Below, in pieces: positions 9,290 to 17,001 of a stretch of DNA of 64,000 nt. The first letter of the stretch is position 1. Each line of letters opens with the position of its first letter. The translations under genes and the position numbers were made by a program. Source of the stretch: Streptomyces avermitilis MA-4680 = NBRC 14893 (GTDB lineage Bacteria; Actinomycetota; Actinomycetes; Streptomycetales; Streptomycetaceae). Below the pieces are notes generated by a model. It saw only the letters and a list, made by a program, of their open reading frames with translations, was not told the DNA's origin and searched no databases. The stretch lies in contig NC_003155.5 of the NCBI RefSeq assembly GCF_000009765.2, forward strand, positions 8,961,609 through 9,025,608. Reading direction: 5' to 3'.

Positions 9290-9475
9290 TCAGCGCCGTT
9301 GCTGGCGCTGACCGTTGAGGTAGGCGTCCTGGAGCCGGGTGAACGACTCGTACAGGCGCTGTCCCGTGGGGCAGCGGCTCGTGTCCGTACAGGCGGTGCA
9401 GGTACGGGCGTGCTGCCGGTGCGTGGTGTGCGCGTCCTGGTAGCGCCGGTAGAGGTCGTCAGGCATGCGCGGCAC
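9290..9475 (-). CDS. Small Cys/His-containing protein
   Basis: This encodes 61 residues from a GTG one base after the TAG of the upstream 43-residue gene; an internal ATG at 9466 is an alternative start. It contains a CTACTDTSRC cluster (three Cys) flanked by His-rich sequence (HTTHRQHARTCTAC), compatible with one zinc site. The C-terminus is basic. It is probably co-translated with the two upstream genes. Function unknown. Confidence 0.55.
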   Translation of the reverse strand: MPRMPDDLYRRYQDAHTTHRQHARTCTACTDTSRCPTGQRLYESFTRLQDAYLNGQRQQRR

Positions 9476-9607
9476 CTAGCGCTTGGCGGCGCAGGCGGCG
9501 CACGTACCACCGGGCCAGTTGTCGAACCAGCCACTGCACTGATCGCACTGTCCCGCGTTGCGGCACACGTGCAGGCACCGGCGTAACCGGGCGAGCTGGC
9601 GCCTCAC
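9476..9607 (-). CDS. 43-residue zinc-ribbon-like protein
   Basis: A GTG start overlaps the TGA of the 138-residue gene (GTGA), and the frame runs to TAG at 9476. The product has seven Cys, ordered CLHVC, then CDQC, then CAAC before a basic end (AAKR). Paired CxxC knuckles in so short a chain indicate a structural zinc site. The tight overlaps on both sides support a real gene. It could bind nucleic acid or a partner; nothing more can be said. Confidence 0.5.
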   Translation of the reverse strand: MRRQLARLRRCLHVCRNAGQCDQCSGWFDNWPGGTCAACAAKR

Positions 9608-10020
9608 CGGGTGACCGCCTCACGGACCAGGTGGTCCGAGGCAGTCCACACACTGCCGATCGCGAACGGCTCGCCGTCCGGCCGCAGCACGTCACGGACG
9701 ATCAGCGCCCACTGCGCGCAGCGGCGGTGGAGGAGACCGCGGGCCCGCTCGGGGTCACGGATGACGGCGAGAACCTCGAACGCCCCGTCCGTGTTCTGGT
9801 AGATCGCTCCCGCGCGGCGAGGGCCGATCTGGTCGTCGACCACGCGCCGCAGTGCTTCGACGATCACCGGGTCGCCGGTGGTCTGTGCGGTCCGCGGGTG
9901 CGGCCGGCCACCGGACGGGGTGGGCCGGTCCGGTGTCCGCTCGTGCGGGATCGGCCGCCGCGGCAACGGGGGCCGGGAGGTGCTCTCGGCAGGAGTGATC
10001 AGAGCTGTCATGCTGGGCAT
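9604..10020 (-). CDS. Conserved hypothetical protein
   Basis: I choose the ATG at 10020 (MPSMTALITPAES), preceded by AAAGGACT. The longer frame upstream runs through a hairpin region and is unlikely to be translated. The product is about 138 residues: a Pro/Arg-rich N-terminus and a folded C-terminal part (about 55-138) with LRRVVDDQIGPRRAGAIYQN and YQNTDGAFEVLAVIRDPERA, which looks like a small alpha/beta domain. It starts a three-gene chain with GTGA and 1-bp junctions. Function unknown. Confidence 0.6.
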   Translation of the reverse strand: MPSMTALITPAESTSRPPLPRRPIPHERTPDRPTPSGGRPHPRTAQTTGDPVIVEALRRVVDDQIGPRRAGAIYQNTDGAFEVLAVIRDPERARGLLHRRCAQWALIVRDVLRPDGEPFAIGSVWTASDHLVREAVTR

Positions 10021-10047
10021 GCAGGTCAGTCCTTTCGCGAGGGACCT

Positions 10048-10090
10048 GCGACAAAGAACCCCCAGGGGTGCCTCCCTGGGGGTTCGTCGC
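10048..10090 (-). terminator. Hairpin upstream of the 138-residue gene
   Basis: An 11-bp perfect stem (10056-10066 with 10075-10085) is extended by an outer GCGAC/GTCGC pair with an AAA bulge. It lies in the 5' leader of the 138-residue gene, so it could be an attenuator or leader structure as well as a terminator for genes further upstream. Confidence 0.5.
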
Positions 10091-10234
10091 ATTTTGGCCC
10101 CGCCGGTAGGGCGGGGAGTGCGTCCTGCGCACTCCGCCGTACGCCGCTCCTGCCGCGAGGGCGGAGCGGTGTGCGACGCGCAGCGCAGGCTGTATCTCAG
10201 CTGCTCTGGTCGGTGAGGGTTGTCGTACGAGTAG

Positions 10235-10277
10235 CCACGGCCCCGGCCTCCCCTCTGTGAGATGGCCGGGGCCGTGG
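10235..10277 (-). terminator. Perfect 14-bp hairpin after the 186-residue gene
   Basis: Arms 10235-10248 and 10264-10277 pair perfectly around a 15-nt loop, 19 bp after the stop of the 186-residue gene. It is a probable terminator separating the two-gene unit (11017-10296) from the rest of the module. The 10091-10234 stretch between hairpins shows no convincing gene. Confidence 0.65.
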
Positions 10278-10295
10278 TCGTTCGTCCGGGGCGGT

Positions 10296-10856
10296 TCAGC
10301 GCTTGGGGTGGAGCGTGGTCAGCGGGACCGCGGGGCACTCCGTAGGGGCGTCGCCGGCGGGCGTCGCCCAGCGGTTCTTATCGGTGGCTGCCACGCGGGG
10401 CAACACCGCGTCCCAGTCGGCCACGCGCCCGGCCAGTGTGCGCTCCGCACGAGCCCGCAGGGTCCGATCGGTCTGCGGACTGAATGCTTTGGGCAGCACC
10501 GTAGTGCTCTGGCGGCTGGAGGCTTCCGTAACGGCGTCGGCCAAGGCCTGGCGCCATTCAGGGATCGTCATGTCCCACTCGATGCGGCGGTTGCTGCTGC
10601 GGCAGCGGATCGCATCGGCTTCCTCCGCCTTACCGATGTGGTGCGGGACCAGCTTCTGAACCTTGCTCTGCATGCCGGTGACGGGCACCCAGGTCTTGCA
10701 GTCCTCGCAGACGAGAACCGCCTTCAGCGGCTCGCGCAGGTCGATGTGCGAGGGCAGGAGCTGGGAGAGCTTGAGGGCAGGGCGGCTACTGGCCCGCTTC
10801 GTACGGGTCCGGCGGGGTCGTTCCTTGGCGGTGGGCATCGCGGACGTGATGGTCAT
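10296..10856 (-). CDS. Conserved hypothetical protein with a possible zinc site
   Basis: This encodes 186 residues. A basic N-terminus (KERPRRTRTKRASSRP, about 11-27) is followed by VCEDCKTWVPV (CxxC at about 49-52) and, further on, an AIRCRSSNRRIEWD segment, so a partial zinc ribbon is possible. The rest is helical and charged. AGGAGAT lies just before the ATG, and the start overlaps the stop of a 54-residue frame (ATGA). It is first or second in a minus-strand unit transcribed away from the operator at 11161. Possibly DNA-binding; not recognised. Confidence 0.6.
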   Translation of the reverse strand: MTITSAMPTAKERPRRTRTKRASSRPALKLSQLLPSHIDLREPLKAVLVCEDCKTWVPVTGMQSKVQKLVPHHIGKAEEADAIRCRSSNRRIEWDMTIPEWRQALADAVTEASSRQSTTVLPKAFSPQTDRTLRARAERTLAGRVADWDAVLPRVAATDKNRWATPAGDAPTECPAVPLTTLHPKR

Positions 10857-11017
10857 GCGGGATCTCCTTGCGTGCGGAGGGGTTTGGGCTGCGTCGCGGT
10901 GCTCTCTCCGCCCGCCAGGCGCACGGGAAGCCCGGCGGCCTGGAGGACGGACAGCGCATCAGCGCTGCGACGTGCACGCAGATCAGTCGAGACACCCGGG
11001 GGATTTGGTGGAGCCAT
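10853..11017 (-). CDS. Possible 54-residue leader gene
   Basis: ATG at 11017 with an AAGAGGGGG stretch upstream; the frame ends in TGA overlapping the ATG of the 186-residue gene (ATGA). The product has a helical core (DLRARRSADALSVLQAAGLP) and no motif. The coupling to the next gene is the main support. It could equally be untranslated leader. Confidence 0.4.
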   Translation of the reverse strand: MAPPNPPGVSTDLRARRSADALSVLQAAGLPVRLAGGESTATQPKPLRTQGDPA

Positions 11018-11127
11018 CAACCCCGGCCCCCTCTTGCGAGGCGGACGACTTCCTGCGGTCTTGCGGTGGTGCTGGTGCATTTGTTGGTCGCCCAAAACCT
11101 TGAGGTGCGGGGCCAACACACTGAACG

Positions 11128-11176
11128 GTAGTAGCACTACAAGTGCGAGTCAACAGTCTAAGTGCTACCTAGCACT
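11128..11176. promoter_or_regulatory. Palindromic operator between divergent units
   Basis: AGTGCTACCTAGCACT (11161-11176) is a perfect inverted repeat with 7-nt arms; a related half-site (TAGCACTA within GTAGTAGCACTAC, 11128-11140) lies 20 bp to the left. Both lie between the divergent starts at 11017 and 11235, an ideal place for a repressor such as the XRE protein encoded at 11561 to control both directions. The identity of the regulator is inference. Confidence 0.55.
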
Positions 11177-11234
11177 AGGGCTTTGGATGTGAGAATGTGT
11201 CCATGACTACGCGACATGAAGATGGAGGGGCCCT

Positions 11235-11564
11235 GTGTCCACCGGATTTGCACTGACAGTGCGGTTCTCCTTGCGAGACACCGAGGCTGCCCAGCAGTTC
11301 GACGCCCTGGTGGCCAGGACCGCGGAAGGGATCCGTACGGAACCCGGCACCCTCGTCTACGTGGCGCACACGCCCGTAGACGAGCCACTCGTGCGCGTCT
11401 TCTACGAGCTCTACGCCGATCGTGATGCCTTCCAGGCCCATGAGGAGCAGGCCCACACGCGACACTTCCTTGAGACGCGCGAGCAGTTCCTGACCAGCAC
11501 CGACGTGGTGTTCCTGAACGAGCTGGAGGAGCTCAGCAAGCGCCCTGGAACGGAGGGGCCATGA
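11235..11564 (+). CDS. Antibiotic-biosynthesis-monooxygenase-fold (ABM) protein
   Basis: This encodes 109 residues from GTG with GGAGGGG upstream. The sequence fits the ABM ferredoxin-like fold used by small quinol monooxygenases and by regulatory dimers: an initial strand (FALTVRFSLRD), an AARTAEGIRTEPGTLVY-type helix and strand, and FYELYADRDAFQAHEEQAHTRH near 55-75. Members oxidise quinones or act as ligand-binding partners without a cofactor. Its stop overlaps the ATG of the XRE regulator gene (ATGA), so the two are one operon, and the pairing suggests a sensor or detoxification role linked to that regulator. The substrate is unknown. Confidence 0.75.
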   Translation: MSTGFALTVRFSLRDTEAAQQFDALVARTAEGIRTEPGTLVYVAHTPVDEPLVRVFYELYADRDAFQAHEEQAHTRHFLETREQFLTSTDVVFLNELEELSKRPGTEGP

Positions 11565-12814
11565 AGCCAACGGGCAAGGACGTCGATCCACAAGATCGAG
11601 TCTTTGGCCAGCGCGTCCAGAAGCTCCGCAAGGAACAACGGCGCACCCAGGCCGAGTTCGCGGCTGCTCTCGGAAAGACGAGCAGCTGGATGTCTCAAGT
11701 CGAGCGGGGTATCCAGCCCGTCCAGCGCATGGACCTGCTGCAACAGATCGCCGATGAACTGGGTGTGTCTGTACAGCAGTTGCGCCCGAGCGTCGCCGAC
11801 GGAAGCGGACCATCACAGCACCCCGCCCCGCTGTCGCTGTCCAACGACTTGGACGAGACGCGGAGACTGATCTCCGGTCACCCGGCACTTCGCGCCTTGC
11901 TGGCCAGCCCCGGCACCGAGGGCGCAAGATCCGTCGAGGCGCTGCGCAAAGACGTTGACGACCTCTGGGAGCTGACACACGCGGCACGAATGGCGCAGGT
12001 CAGCGTCCTGGCTGTAGAGCTGCTCCCTGAGCTTGAACGGACCGCCCGCATGGCGCCGGACGAGACTCGATCGGAGCTGTTCCTGCTGCTCTCCCGGACG
12101 TACCAGGCCCTTTCGGCGGCGTTCGTTCGGCAGGATGAAGCAGACGCTGCATGGGTTGCCGCCGATCGTGCGATCTTCGCCGCCGAACGGTCCGGCGACC
12201 CGCTGCACGTCTGCGCTGGCGTTTTCCGGATGACGCAGGCGTTTGTACGGTTGCGCAGCCTCGGCCAGGCCGAACACGCGGCTCGGACCGCTATCGACGC
12301 CTTGGAAGAGCAGGGGGGCAGGTCGCCGCAGGCTCTGTCCGTCCTCGGTTCGCTCCATCTGGCCCTCGCGCTCGTTCACGCGCGAGCCAGCGCTCGGGCC
12401 GAAGCCAAGGAGGAGATCGCCAAGGCCCGCGCTATCGCGGCGCAGCTTGGCGAGAACCGGAACGACTTCAACCTGGAGTTCGGGCCGGTCAACGTAGAGA
12501 TCCAGGCCGTCAGCACTGCTGTTGACCTCGGCGACGCAGGTGAGGCCCTCGATATCGGCCTCGCCATCGACGCTGAGGGTCTGTCGCCCGAACGGCAGGG
12601 ACGGTTGCTGATGGACCTGGGGCGAGCTCACGCGCAGAGGCGGCACGGAGGCGAAGCCCTCGACTGCCTGCTGCGCGCTGAGGCCGTCGCGCCGGAAACT
12701 ATCCAGACGCACCAGGCTGCTCGGGCAGCCATCCGCGAGCTGGTGCTGGTCGCCGGCGCGAACGCATCGCGTGATCTGCTGGAGCTCGCCGAACGGGCTG
12801 ATGCACTTGACTAA
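11561..12814 (+). CDS. XRE-family regulator with TPR-like C-terminus
   Basis: This encodes 417 residues. Residues about 14-70 are a clear XRE/Cro HTH (FGQRVQKLRKEQRRTQAEFA, then GKTSSWMSQVERG). The remaining ~330 residues are Ala/Leu/Glu-rich helical hairpins typical of TPR-containing actinobacterial regulators that bind peptides or partner proteins. The gene overlaps the ABM gene by 4 nt. It is the likely ligand-responsive repressor or activator of the palindromic operator 400 bp upstream, though that is inferred. The downstream gap (12815-13020) holds no gene. Confidence 0.8.
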   Translation: MKPTGKDVDPQDRVFGQRVQKLRKEQRRTQAEFAAALGKTSSWMSQVERGIQPVQRMDLLQQIADELGVSVQQLRPSVADGSGPSQHPAPLSLSNDLDETRRLISGHPALRALLASPGTEGARSVEALRKDVDDLWELTHAARMAQVSVLAVELLPELERTARMAPDETRSELFLLLSRTYQALSAAFVRQDEADAAWVAADRAIFAAERSGDPLHVCAGVFRMTQAFVRLRSLGQAEHAARTAIDALEEQGGRSPQALSVLGSLHLALALVHARASARAEAKEEIAKARAIAAQLGENRNDFNLEFGPVNVEIQAVSTAVDLGDAGEALDIGLAIDAEGLSPERQGRLLMDLGRAHAQRRHGGEALDCLLRAEAVAPETIQTHQAARAAIRELVLVAGANASRDLLELAERADALD

Positions 12815-13020
12815 CCCGACGCTGCACCGACCTGCGCCCTGACGATCGATATCCACTGATCTGCCTCCCACCCGTTTCCTCGTGTGGGGGCCATCACACC
12901 GGCCGTAACAGCGGCACAGAATCACAGCGGCTTGTCGAAGCCTGTACACGGGCTCGTTCACACGTTTTCAACATCCGCGTACACATGGGATTTCGGGCTT
13001 CGGCCATAGGGTCCGGGATC

Positions 13021-14052
13021 ATGGCGACTACGGAGGCAAGCGGCGTGGGGAAGCACCTGGGGTGGAGGCCCGAGCGGCTGCGGGAGCAGCGGGAGGCTCA
13101 CGGGCTGACGCTTGAGCAGGCCGGCGAGCAGCTACGAGCTCTCGCGGAGCAGGCCAAGCTCAAGGGCATCCCGGCGGCGAATCCACAGACGCTGTGGCAG
13201 CACGAGCAGGGTGAGGTCTACCCGGGACCGCACTACCGCCGGGCGTACTGCCTGCTGTACCGGGCGACCGACCCCGAGCTGGGATTCCGCAACGCCCTGC
13301 CGGGCGAGGACACCCAGTTCAAGCTGACGCCGATGGACGACCAGCGCAACGGCTCGCACGTCTTGGCCGTGGAGCGCGCGCTGTTGCAGATAGGGGGCAC
13401 CGCTGAGGCGGATCCTCTGAGGCTGCAGCAGCGGATCCTGGATGCCTGGAAGCGTCGCCACACCGGCGGTGACCCGCACCGCCCCTCGGTGGTGCTGGTC
13501 GGCGGGTTCGCCGGCAGTGGGAAAACCGAGTTCGCGAGGTTCCTTACCCAGCTCACCGGGTGGCCACTGCTGGACAAGGATCCGCTGACCCGGCCTCTCG
13601 TGGAGCAGCTGCTGGTCGCGCTCGGAGGCGATGCGAACGACCGGCATACCGATCTGTACCGCGAGCGCGTGCGGCCGGTGGAGTACGACTGCCTGATGCA
13701 GGCCGCCTACGCCAACATCAACTGCGGGATCAGCACGGTGCTGACTGCGCCGTTCATAGGGGAGATGACTTCCGAGGCGTGGATGAACCGGCTGATCAAC
13801 AAGTGCAACGCCCTGGGCGTGGACGTGTCGCCGGTCTGGGTGCAGTGCGACGCGGAGTCCATGCGGGAGTACATCGGCTTCCGATCGGCCGCGCGCGATG
13901 CGTGGAAGCTCCAGCGCTGGGATGAGTACATGGCGACCGTCAACCTGGAGCTGCGCCCGGTCGTGCCACACCTGGTCGTCGACAACAGGCTGGGCACAGC
14001 GATTTCGCTGGCCGACCAGGCTCGGCACGCCCTCAGGGCGGTGCACGGATGA
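13021..14052 (+). CDS. HTH domain fused to a P-loop ATPase/kinase
   Basis: I take the ATG at 13021, about 343 residues. A TAGGGT -10-like hexamer at 13006-13011 puts the transcript start at or next to this ATG, so the mRNA is probably leaderless; an earlier ATG at 12985 is less likely. Residues about 15-80 are an XRE-like HTH with an unusual insertion. Residues about 155-340 are an AAA/zeta-like P-loop domain with GGFAGSGKT at 161-169 and DKDPLTRPL shortly after, which recalls kinases acting on small molecules. Its TGA overlaps the ATG of the next kinase-like gene. It may be a regulator that senses or phosphorylates a nucleotide or sugar; the substrate is unknown. Confidence 0.65.
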   Translation: MATTEASGVGKHLGWRPERLREQREAHGLTLEQAGEQLRALAEQAKLKGIPAANPQTLWQHEQGEVYPGPHYRRAYCLLYRATDPELGFRNALPGEDTQFKLTPMDDQRNGSHVLAVERALLQIGGTAEADPLRLQQRILDAWKRRHTGGDPHRPSVVLVGGFAGSGKTEFARFLTQLTGWPLLDKDPLTRPLVEQLLVALGGDANDRHTDLYRERVRPVEYDCLMQAAYANINCGISTVLTAPFIGEMTSEAWMNRLINKCNALGVDVSPVWVQCDAESMREYIGFRSAARDAWKLQRWDEYMATVNLELRPVVPHLVVDNRLGTAISLADQARHALRAVHG

Positions 14053-14621
14053 GCAGTAAGAAGCTGGGCGTCATCCTGTACGGGCCGCCGGCCTCAGGTA
14101 AGGACACCGTCGCGCAGGCCCTAAGCGAACTCGATGCAAGGTACGGCCAGTTCGCGCGTCTCAAGGTCGGCTCGGGCCGGACCACCAGGTACCGAATGGG
14201 CACGGCGGAGCAGCTGCACGACCTAGAGGCCGCAGGCGCCGCCATCTACACGAACAGCCGGTACGGCAACACGTACGTCATCGACCGACCGGGGATGGAC
14301 TCCGCGTTCGAGGCCGGGGTGCCAGTGGTGCACCTGGGCCAGATCGACGGCATCCGCGCCCTGGTCGACGGCTACACGGCCGACTGGGCGGTGGTGCTGC
14401 TGTGGTGCTCGCAGGAGGTGACCGCGCAGCGGTCCGCTGGTCGCGGCGACAGTGACACCACGGCCCGGCTCGCAGCGTGGCAGGCGACCCGCGAAGACCT
14501 TGACGCGCACCCGGACATGCGATGGGACCTCACAGTGGACACCGAGGCCACGGCAGCGGAGGAGTCGGCACGGCTCATCGACCAGCTGCTGCACGCGCGG
14601 GCGGGAGTGACGACGGCATGA
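14049..14621 (+). CDS. Guanylate-kinase-like P-loop protein
   Basis: This encodes 190 residues. The Walker A is GPPASGKDT at 12-20, and GSGRTTRYRMGTAEQ (about 41-55) resembles the TTRxxRxGE nucleotide-binding loop of guanylate kinases, followed by a conserved-looking YTNSRYGNTYVIDRP segment. It overlaps the HTH-ATPase gene by 4 nt (ATGA), so the pair is co-translated. It is too divergent to call a housekeeping GMP kinase and more likely acts on a dedicated nucleotide. It ends one base before the convergent oxidoreductase gene. Confidence 0.65.
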   Translation: MSSKKLGVILYGPPASGKDTVAQALSELDARYGQFARLKVGSGRTTRYRMGTAEQLHDLEAAGAAIYTNSRYGNTYVIDRPGMDSAFEAGVPVVHLGQIDGIRALVDGYTADWAVVLLWCSQEVTAQRSAGRGDSDTTARLAAWQATREDLDAHPDMRWDLTVDTEATAAEESARLIDQLLHARAGVTTA

Positions 14622-14622
14622 C

Positions 14623-15465
14623 CTACGGCTGGGCGAGGCGGTTGAGGGCGTCCGTGAGCGTGAGCTCGCCGTCGTCCTTTGCGTCGTCCCACCGGGCCAG
14701 CGTGGCCGCGGCCGCGCGCAGCATCTCCGGAGGGAGGCCCGCGGCCTCGAGCATGTCGGCCGCTTCTTCCAGCTCTGGCCCCCACCGCCAGGCGCGTGCC
14801 GCCGTCTTGGCGATGTACTCAGTCTCAGCGAGGTATGAGTCGCTGCGCTGCGAGGCGATGGTGATGAGTTCCTGGTCGACTCCGTGCTGGCGGGCCAACC
14901 CGGTCGCGAGGGCCACGAGCACCCTCGACGTCTTCTGGAACGACGCGTACGCGAGTTTTAGCGCGGATGCCTGCCCGATCTCGCTGCCCAGCGTCTTCGT
15001 ACGTACGGCCGTGCCGGTGAAGAGTGCTTCGACGCGCTCAATCGCGGCGGCCGGCCCCGACAGGTACAGCGTGGGCGACTTGCCGCCGACCGGCGGTGAG
15101 CCGACCACGCCGCCGTCGATGACGGCTTTGGCGGATGGGGTGAGCAGGGCCTTAATGCGCAGCATGCGTTCGGGGTTGATGGCGTTGGCGTCGACGTACC
15201 AGCCGCCGAAGCCGTGCGAGGCGACTTCCGCGGCGAGGTCTTCGGCGGCCGCGGGCGGGCAGAGGCTGATCACGGTGTCGGCCTGGTCCAGGAGCTCCGG
15301 CAGTGTGGCGACCGGCTGCAGCCCGTGCCGCTCTGCGCGGACGATGCTCGCCGGGCTCCGGCCTGCTGGGCACCACAGCACCGTCGCCGCGTTGGTCGCG
15401 GCGCACGCGGCGACGGCTGCGCCCATGCTGCCGGGGTGGAGGATGCCGACGGTGGGCTGGTCCAC
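14623..15465 (-). CDS. NAD(P)-binding 6-phosphogluconate-dehydrogenase-like oxidoreductase
   Basis: This encodes 280 residues from GTG. The N-terminal Rossmann fold starts GILHPGSMG (7-15), matching the GxxxxGxMG signature of beta-hydroxyacid dehydrogenases. Residues about 185-280 form the helical C-terminal domain of the DUF1932 type, with KLAYASFQKTSRVLVALA containing the usual active-site lysine region. It begins 5 bp after the stop of the HAD gene, so the two are an operon. It probably oxidises or reduces a small hydroxyacid; its close linkage to kinase genes may mean a short metabolite-conversion pathway. Confidence 0.75.
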   Translation of the reverse strand: MDQPTVGILHPGSMGAAVAACAATNAATVLWCPAGRSPASIVRAERHGLQPVATLPELLDQADTVISLCPPAAAEDLAAEVASHGFGGWYVDANAINPERMLRIKALLTPSAKAVIDGGVVGSPPVGGKSPTLYLSGPAAAIERVEALFTGTAVRTKTLGSEIGQASALKLAYASFQKTSRVLVALATGLARQHGVDQELITIASQRSDSYLAETEYIAKTAARAWRWGPELEEAADMLEAAGLPPEMLRAAAATLARWDDAKDDGELTLTDALNRLAQP

Positions 15466-15469
15466 AGAG

Positions 15470-16117
15470 CTACTCCGGTGGGTGGGTGAGCAGGTAGTCG
15501 ATTGCGTCGGTGACGTCGTCCACGCTGTGGTGAGGTACGGAGAGACTCTCGGGCCAGGGGCGGCCTCGTACCCAGACGGTCATCAGTCCGGCCTTGTGTC
15601 CGCCGACGATGTCGTTCTCCGGGTTGTCTCCAATCATCCAGTCGCCCCGCGATATCTGAGTCCCGCAGCGGGCGGCCGCGAGCTCGAAAAGCCGCGGATC
15701 GGGCTTGCGGACGTCGATGTCGCCCGAGGCTGCGATCCCGTCGATCAGGTCAGCAAGACCCGTCGCGCGGATCTTTGCGCGCTGGATGTCGGATGCGCCG
15801 TTCGTGGCGACGCCGATGCTCCAGGACGCCGCTTTGAGTCGGGCCAGGCTACCGAGGACGGCGGGCCGGCACGTGACCGCAGCGGCCATCCGGTCGACGT
15901 AGGCGCGCCAGAGCTCTCCGGCGGATTCATCGATGTTGAAGATCTCGCGCACACGGGCGAAGTCCTCGGCACTCGCGCGGTCGGCGAGTTCAGTGAGCAG
16001 CCAGTGCTCAACATCGGGTCCGAGGCCGTGGCTTCGGCTCAGGGCGGCTACGGCATCGCCGAACGCGGAGTGGCGGTCGACCAAGGTGCCGTCGAGGTCG
16101 AAGAGAGCCAGGCGCAT
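15470..16117 (-). CDS. HAD-superfamily hydrolase
   Basis: Start chosen at ATG 16117, giving 215 residues. TAGGGT lies 8 nt upstream, so the transcript is probably leaderless; the frame extends further upstream but without coding character. HAD motifs are in order: FDLDGTLVD (D7, D9), VATNGAS for motif II (about 100), KPDPRLFE for motif III (about 138) and GDNPENDIVGGHKAG for motif IV (about 165). A small cap domain lies between motifs I and II. It is predicted to remove phosphate from a small metabolite, and is first in the operon with the oxidoreductase gene. Confidence 0.8.
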   Translation of the reverse strand: MRLALFDLDGTLVDRHSAFGDAVAALSRSHGLGPDVEHWLLTELADRASAEDFARVREIFNIDESAGELWRAYVDRMAAAVTCRPAVLGSLARLKAASWSIGVATNGASDIQRAKIRATGLADLIDGIAASGDIDVRKPDPRLFELAAARCGTQISRGDWMIGDNPENDIVGGHKAGLMTVWVRGRPWPESLSVPHHSVDDVTDAIDYLLTHPPE

Positions 16118-16288
16118 GCCGGTGACCCTATCTCTCCTGGTCGGGATGGCATCTCCTGCGTGGACGGCTCCAAGCGGCGTGGAATCTGCGCTGTGATCGG
16201 GCGTCAGACTTATGTCCGACACGTCATCAGCGCTCGGCACTGCACAGCGCGTCGGCGGAGTAGGGTGTCGTCCGACTCGATCTATACA

Positions 16289-16350
16289 GAAAAAAGCCCC
16301 CAGGACCTTAGGCAAGTCCATAGGGGCTCTCGACCGGAGAAACTCCGGTC
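16289..16350 (-). terminator. U-tract hairpin followed by a second hairpin
   Basis: Read on the minus strand, AGCCCC (16323-16328) pairs with GGGGCT (16295-16300), with inner GGAC/GTCC pairing, followed by six U, a textbook intrinsic terminator. A second stem, GACCGGAG-AAA-CTCCGGTC (16332-16350), lies beside it. No clear minus-strand gene ends here, so it may instead be leader structure for the plus-strand 48-codon frame. Confidence 0.5.
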
Positions 16351-16387
16351 CGGCGAACCACCTTTGAGCAAGAAAGGCGGACGCGTT

Positions 16388-16534
16388 ATGCAGGGTACCC
16401 GTACCCGCACGCAGACACACAGCACCCCGCCGTGGTGCCAGCAGCGCGTGAGCGCCCGCTGGCCCTTCGGCGGGGTGTTCGTGCTCTCTGCCGCGGCCCG
16501 CACCTCTGATGTTGAGGGGGCCGCGATGACGTAG
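16388..16534 (+). CDS. Possible 48-residue peptide gene
   Basis: ATG with AGAAAGGCGGA upstream, following two hairpins at 16295-16350. The product starts with an Arg/Thr-rich segment (MQGTRTRTQTHSTPPW), then WPFGGVFVLSAAARTSD, and ends MT. The structured leader plus a short peptide would suit an attenuation leader. Evidence is limited to the RBS and leader. Confidence 0.3.
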   Translation: MQGTRTRTQTHSTPPWCQQRVSARWPFGGVFVLSAAARTSDVEGAAMT

Positions 16535-17001
16535 GCCGTCAGGGGCGGCGCCTGCCAATGCAGGACTTCTAGCCGCCCTGGGCGCCTGACTCCGAGGTGA
16601 TGCCAGTCGCCTCGATCAGCGCCCCACCTGCTCTCCGTTGGCCTGCCAGGGCTTGCCGGAGGAGCTGCCCGCCCCGGTTCCAGCCGGCTGCGAGCGGTTC
16701 GAACTTGGTTCTCCCAGAACCCGAAGCACCCCAAGGGGACTTCGTTGTGCCCACCTTCAGAGAAGGAGGTCGTCGCTATTCTGCACGACGTCTTGGGCTT
16801 TCGCCAGCCCACTTATGCCTGTTTCATGCACATTTGCGGACCTGTGATGTCCCGTCTCACGCAATCTCACAGCCCGATTCATTCGGTATGCCCCACTGTT
16901 CGGGGCGCTCTCCAGGCACTCCGTGTCATGTTGTGGCCACTGGATCCTGGAGTGGTCCGCGACGGCAGCATGCTGCCTCGGGTTCCGTGCCGGGTGATCC
17001 G
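16535..17001. other. Intergenic stretch before the large HTH/zinc protein gene
   Basis: The frame of the next gene stays open through here, but codon use is irregular and no RBS-preceded start is evident. Around 16770-16900 the base composition is less GC-rich, the likeliest promoter region. I see no other gene. Confidence 0.4.
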
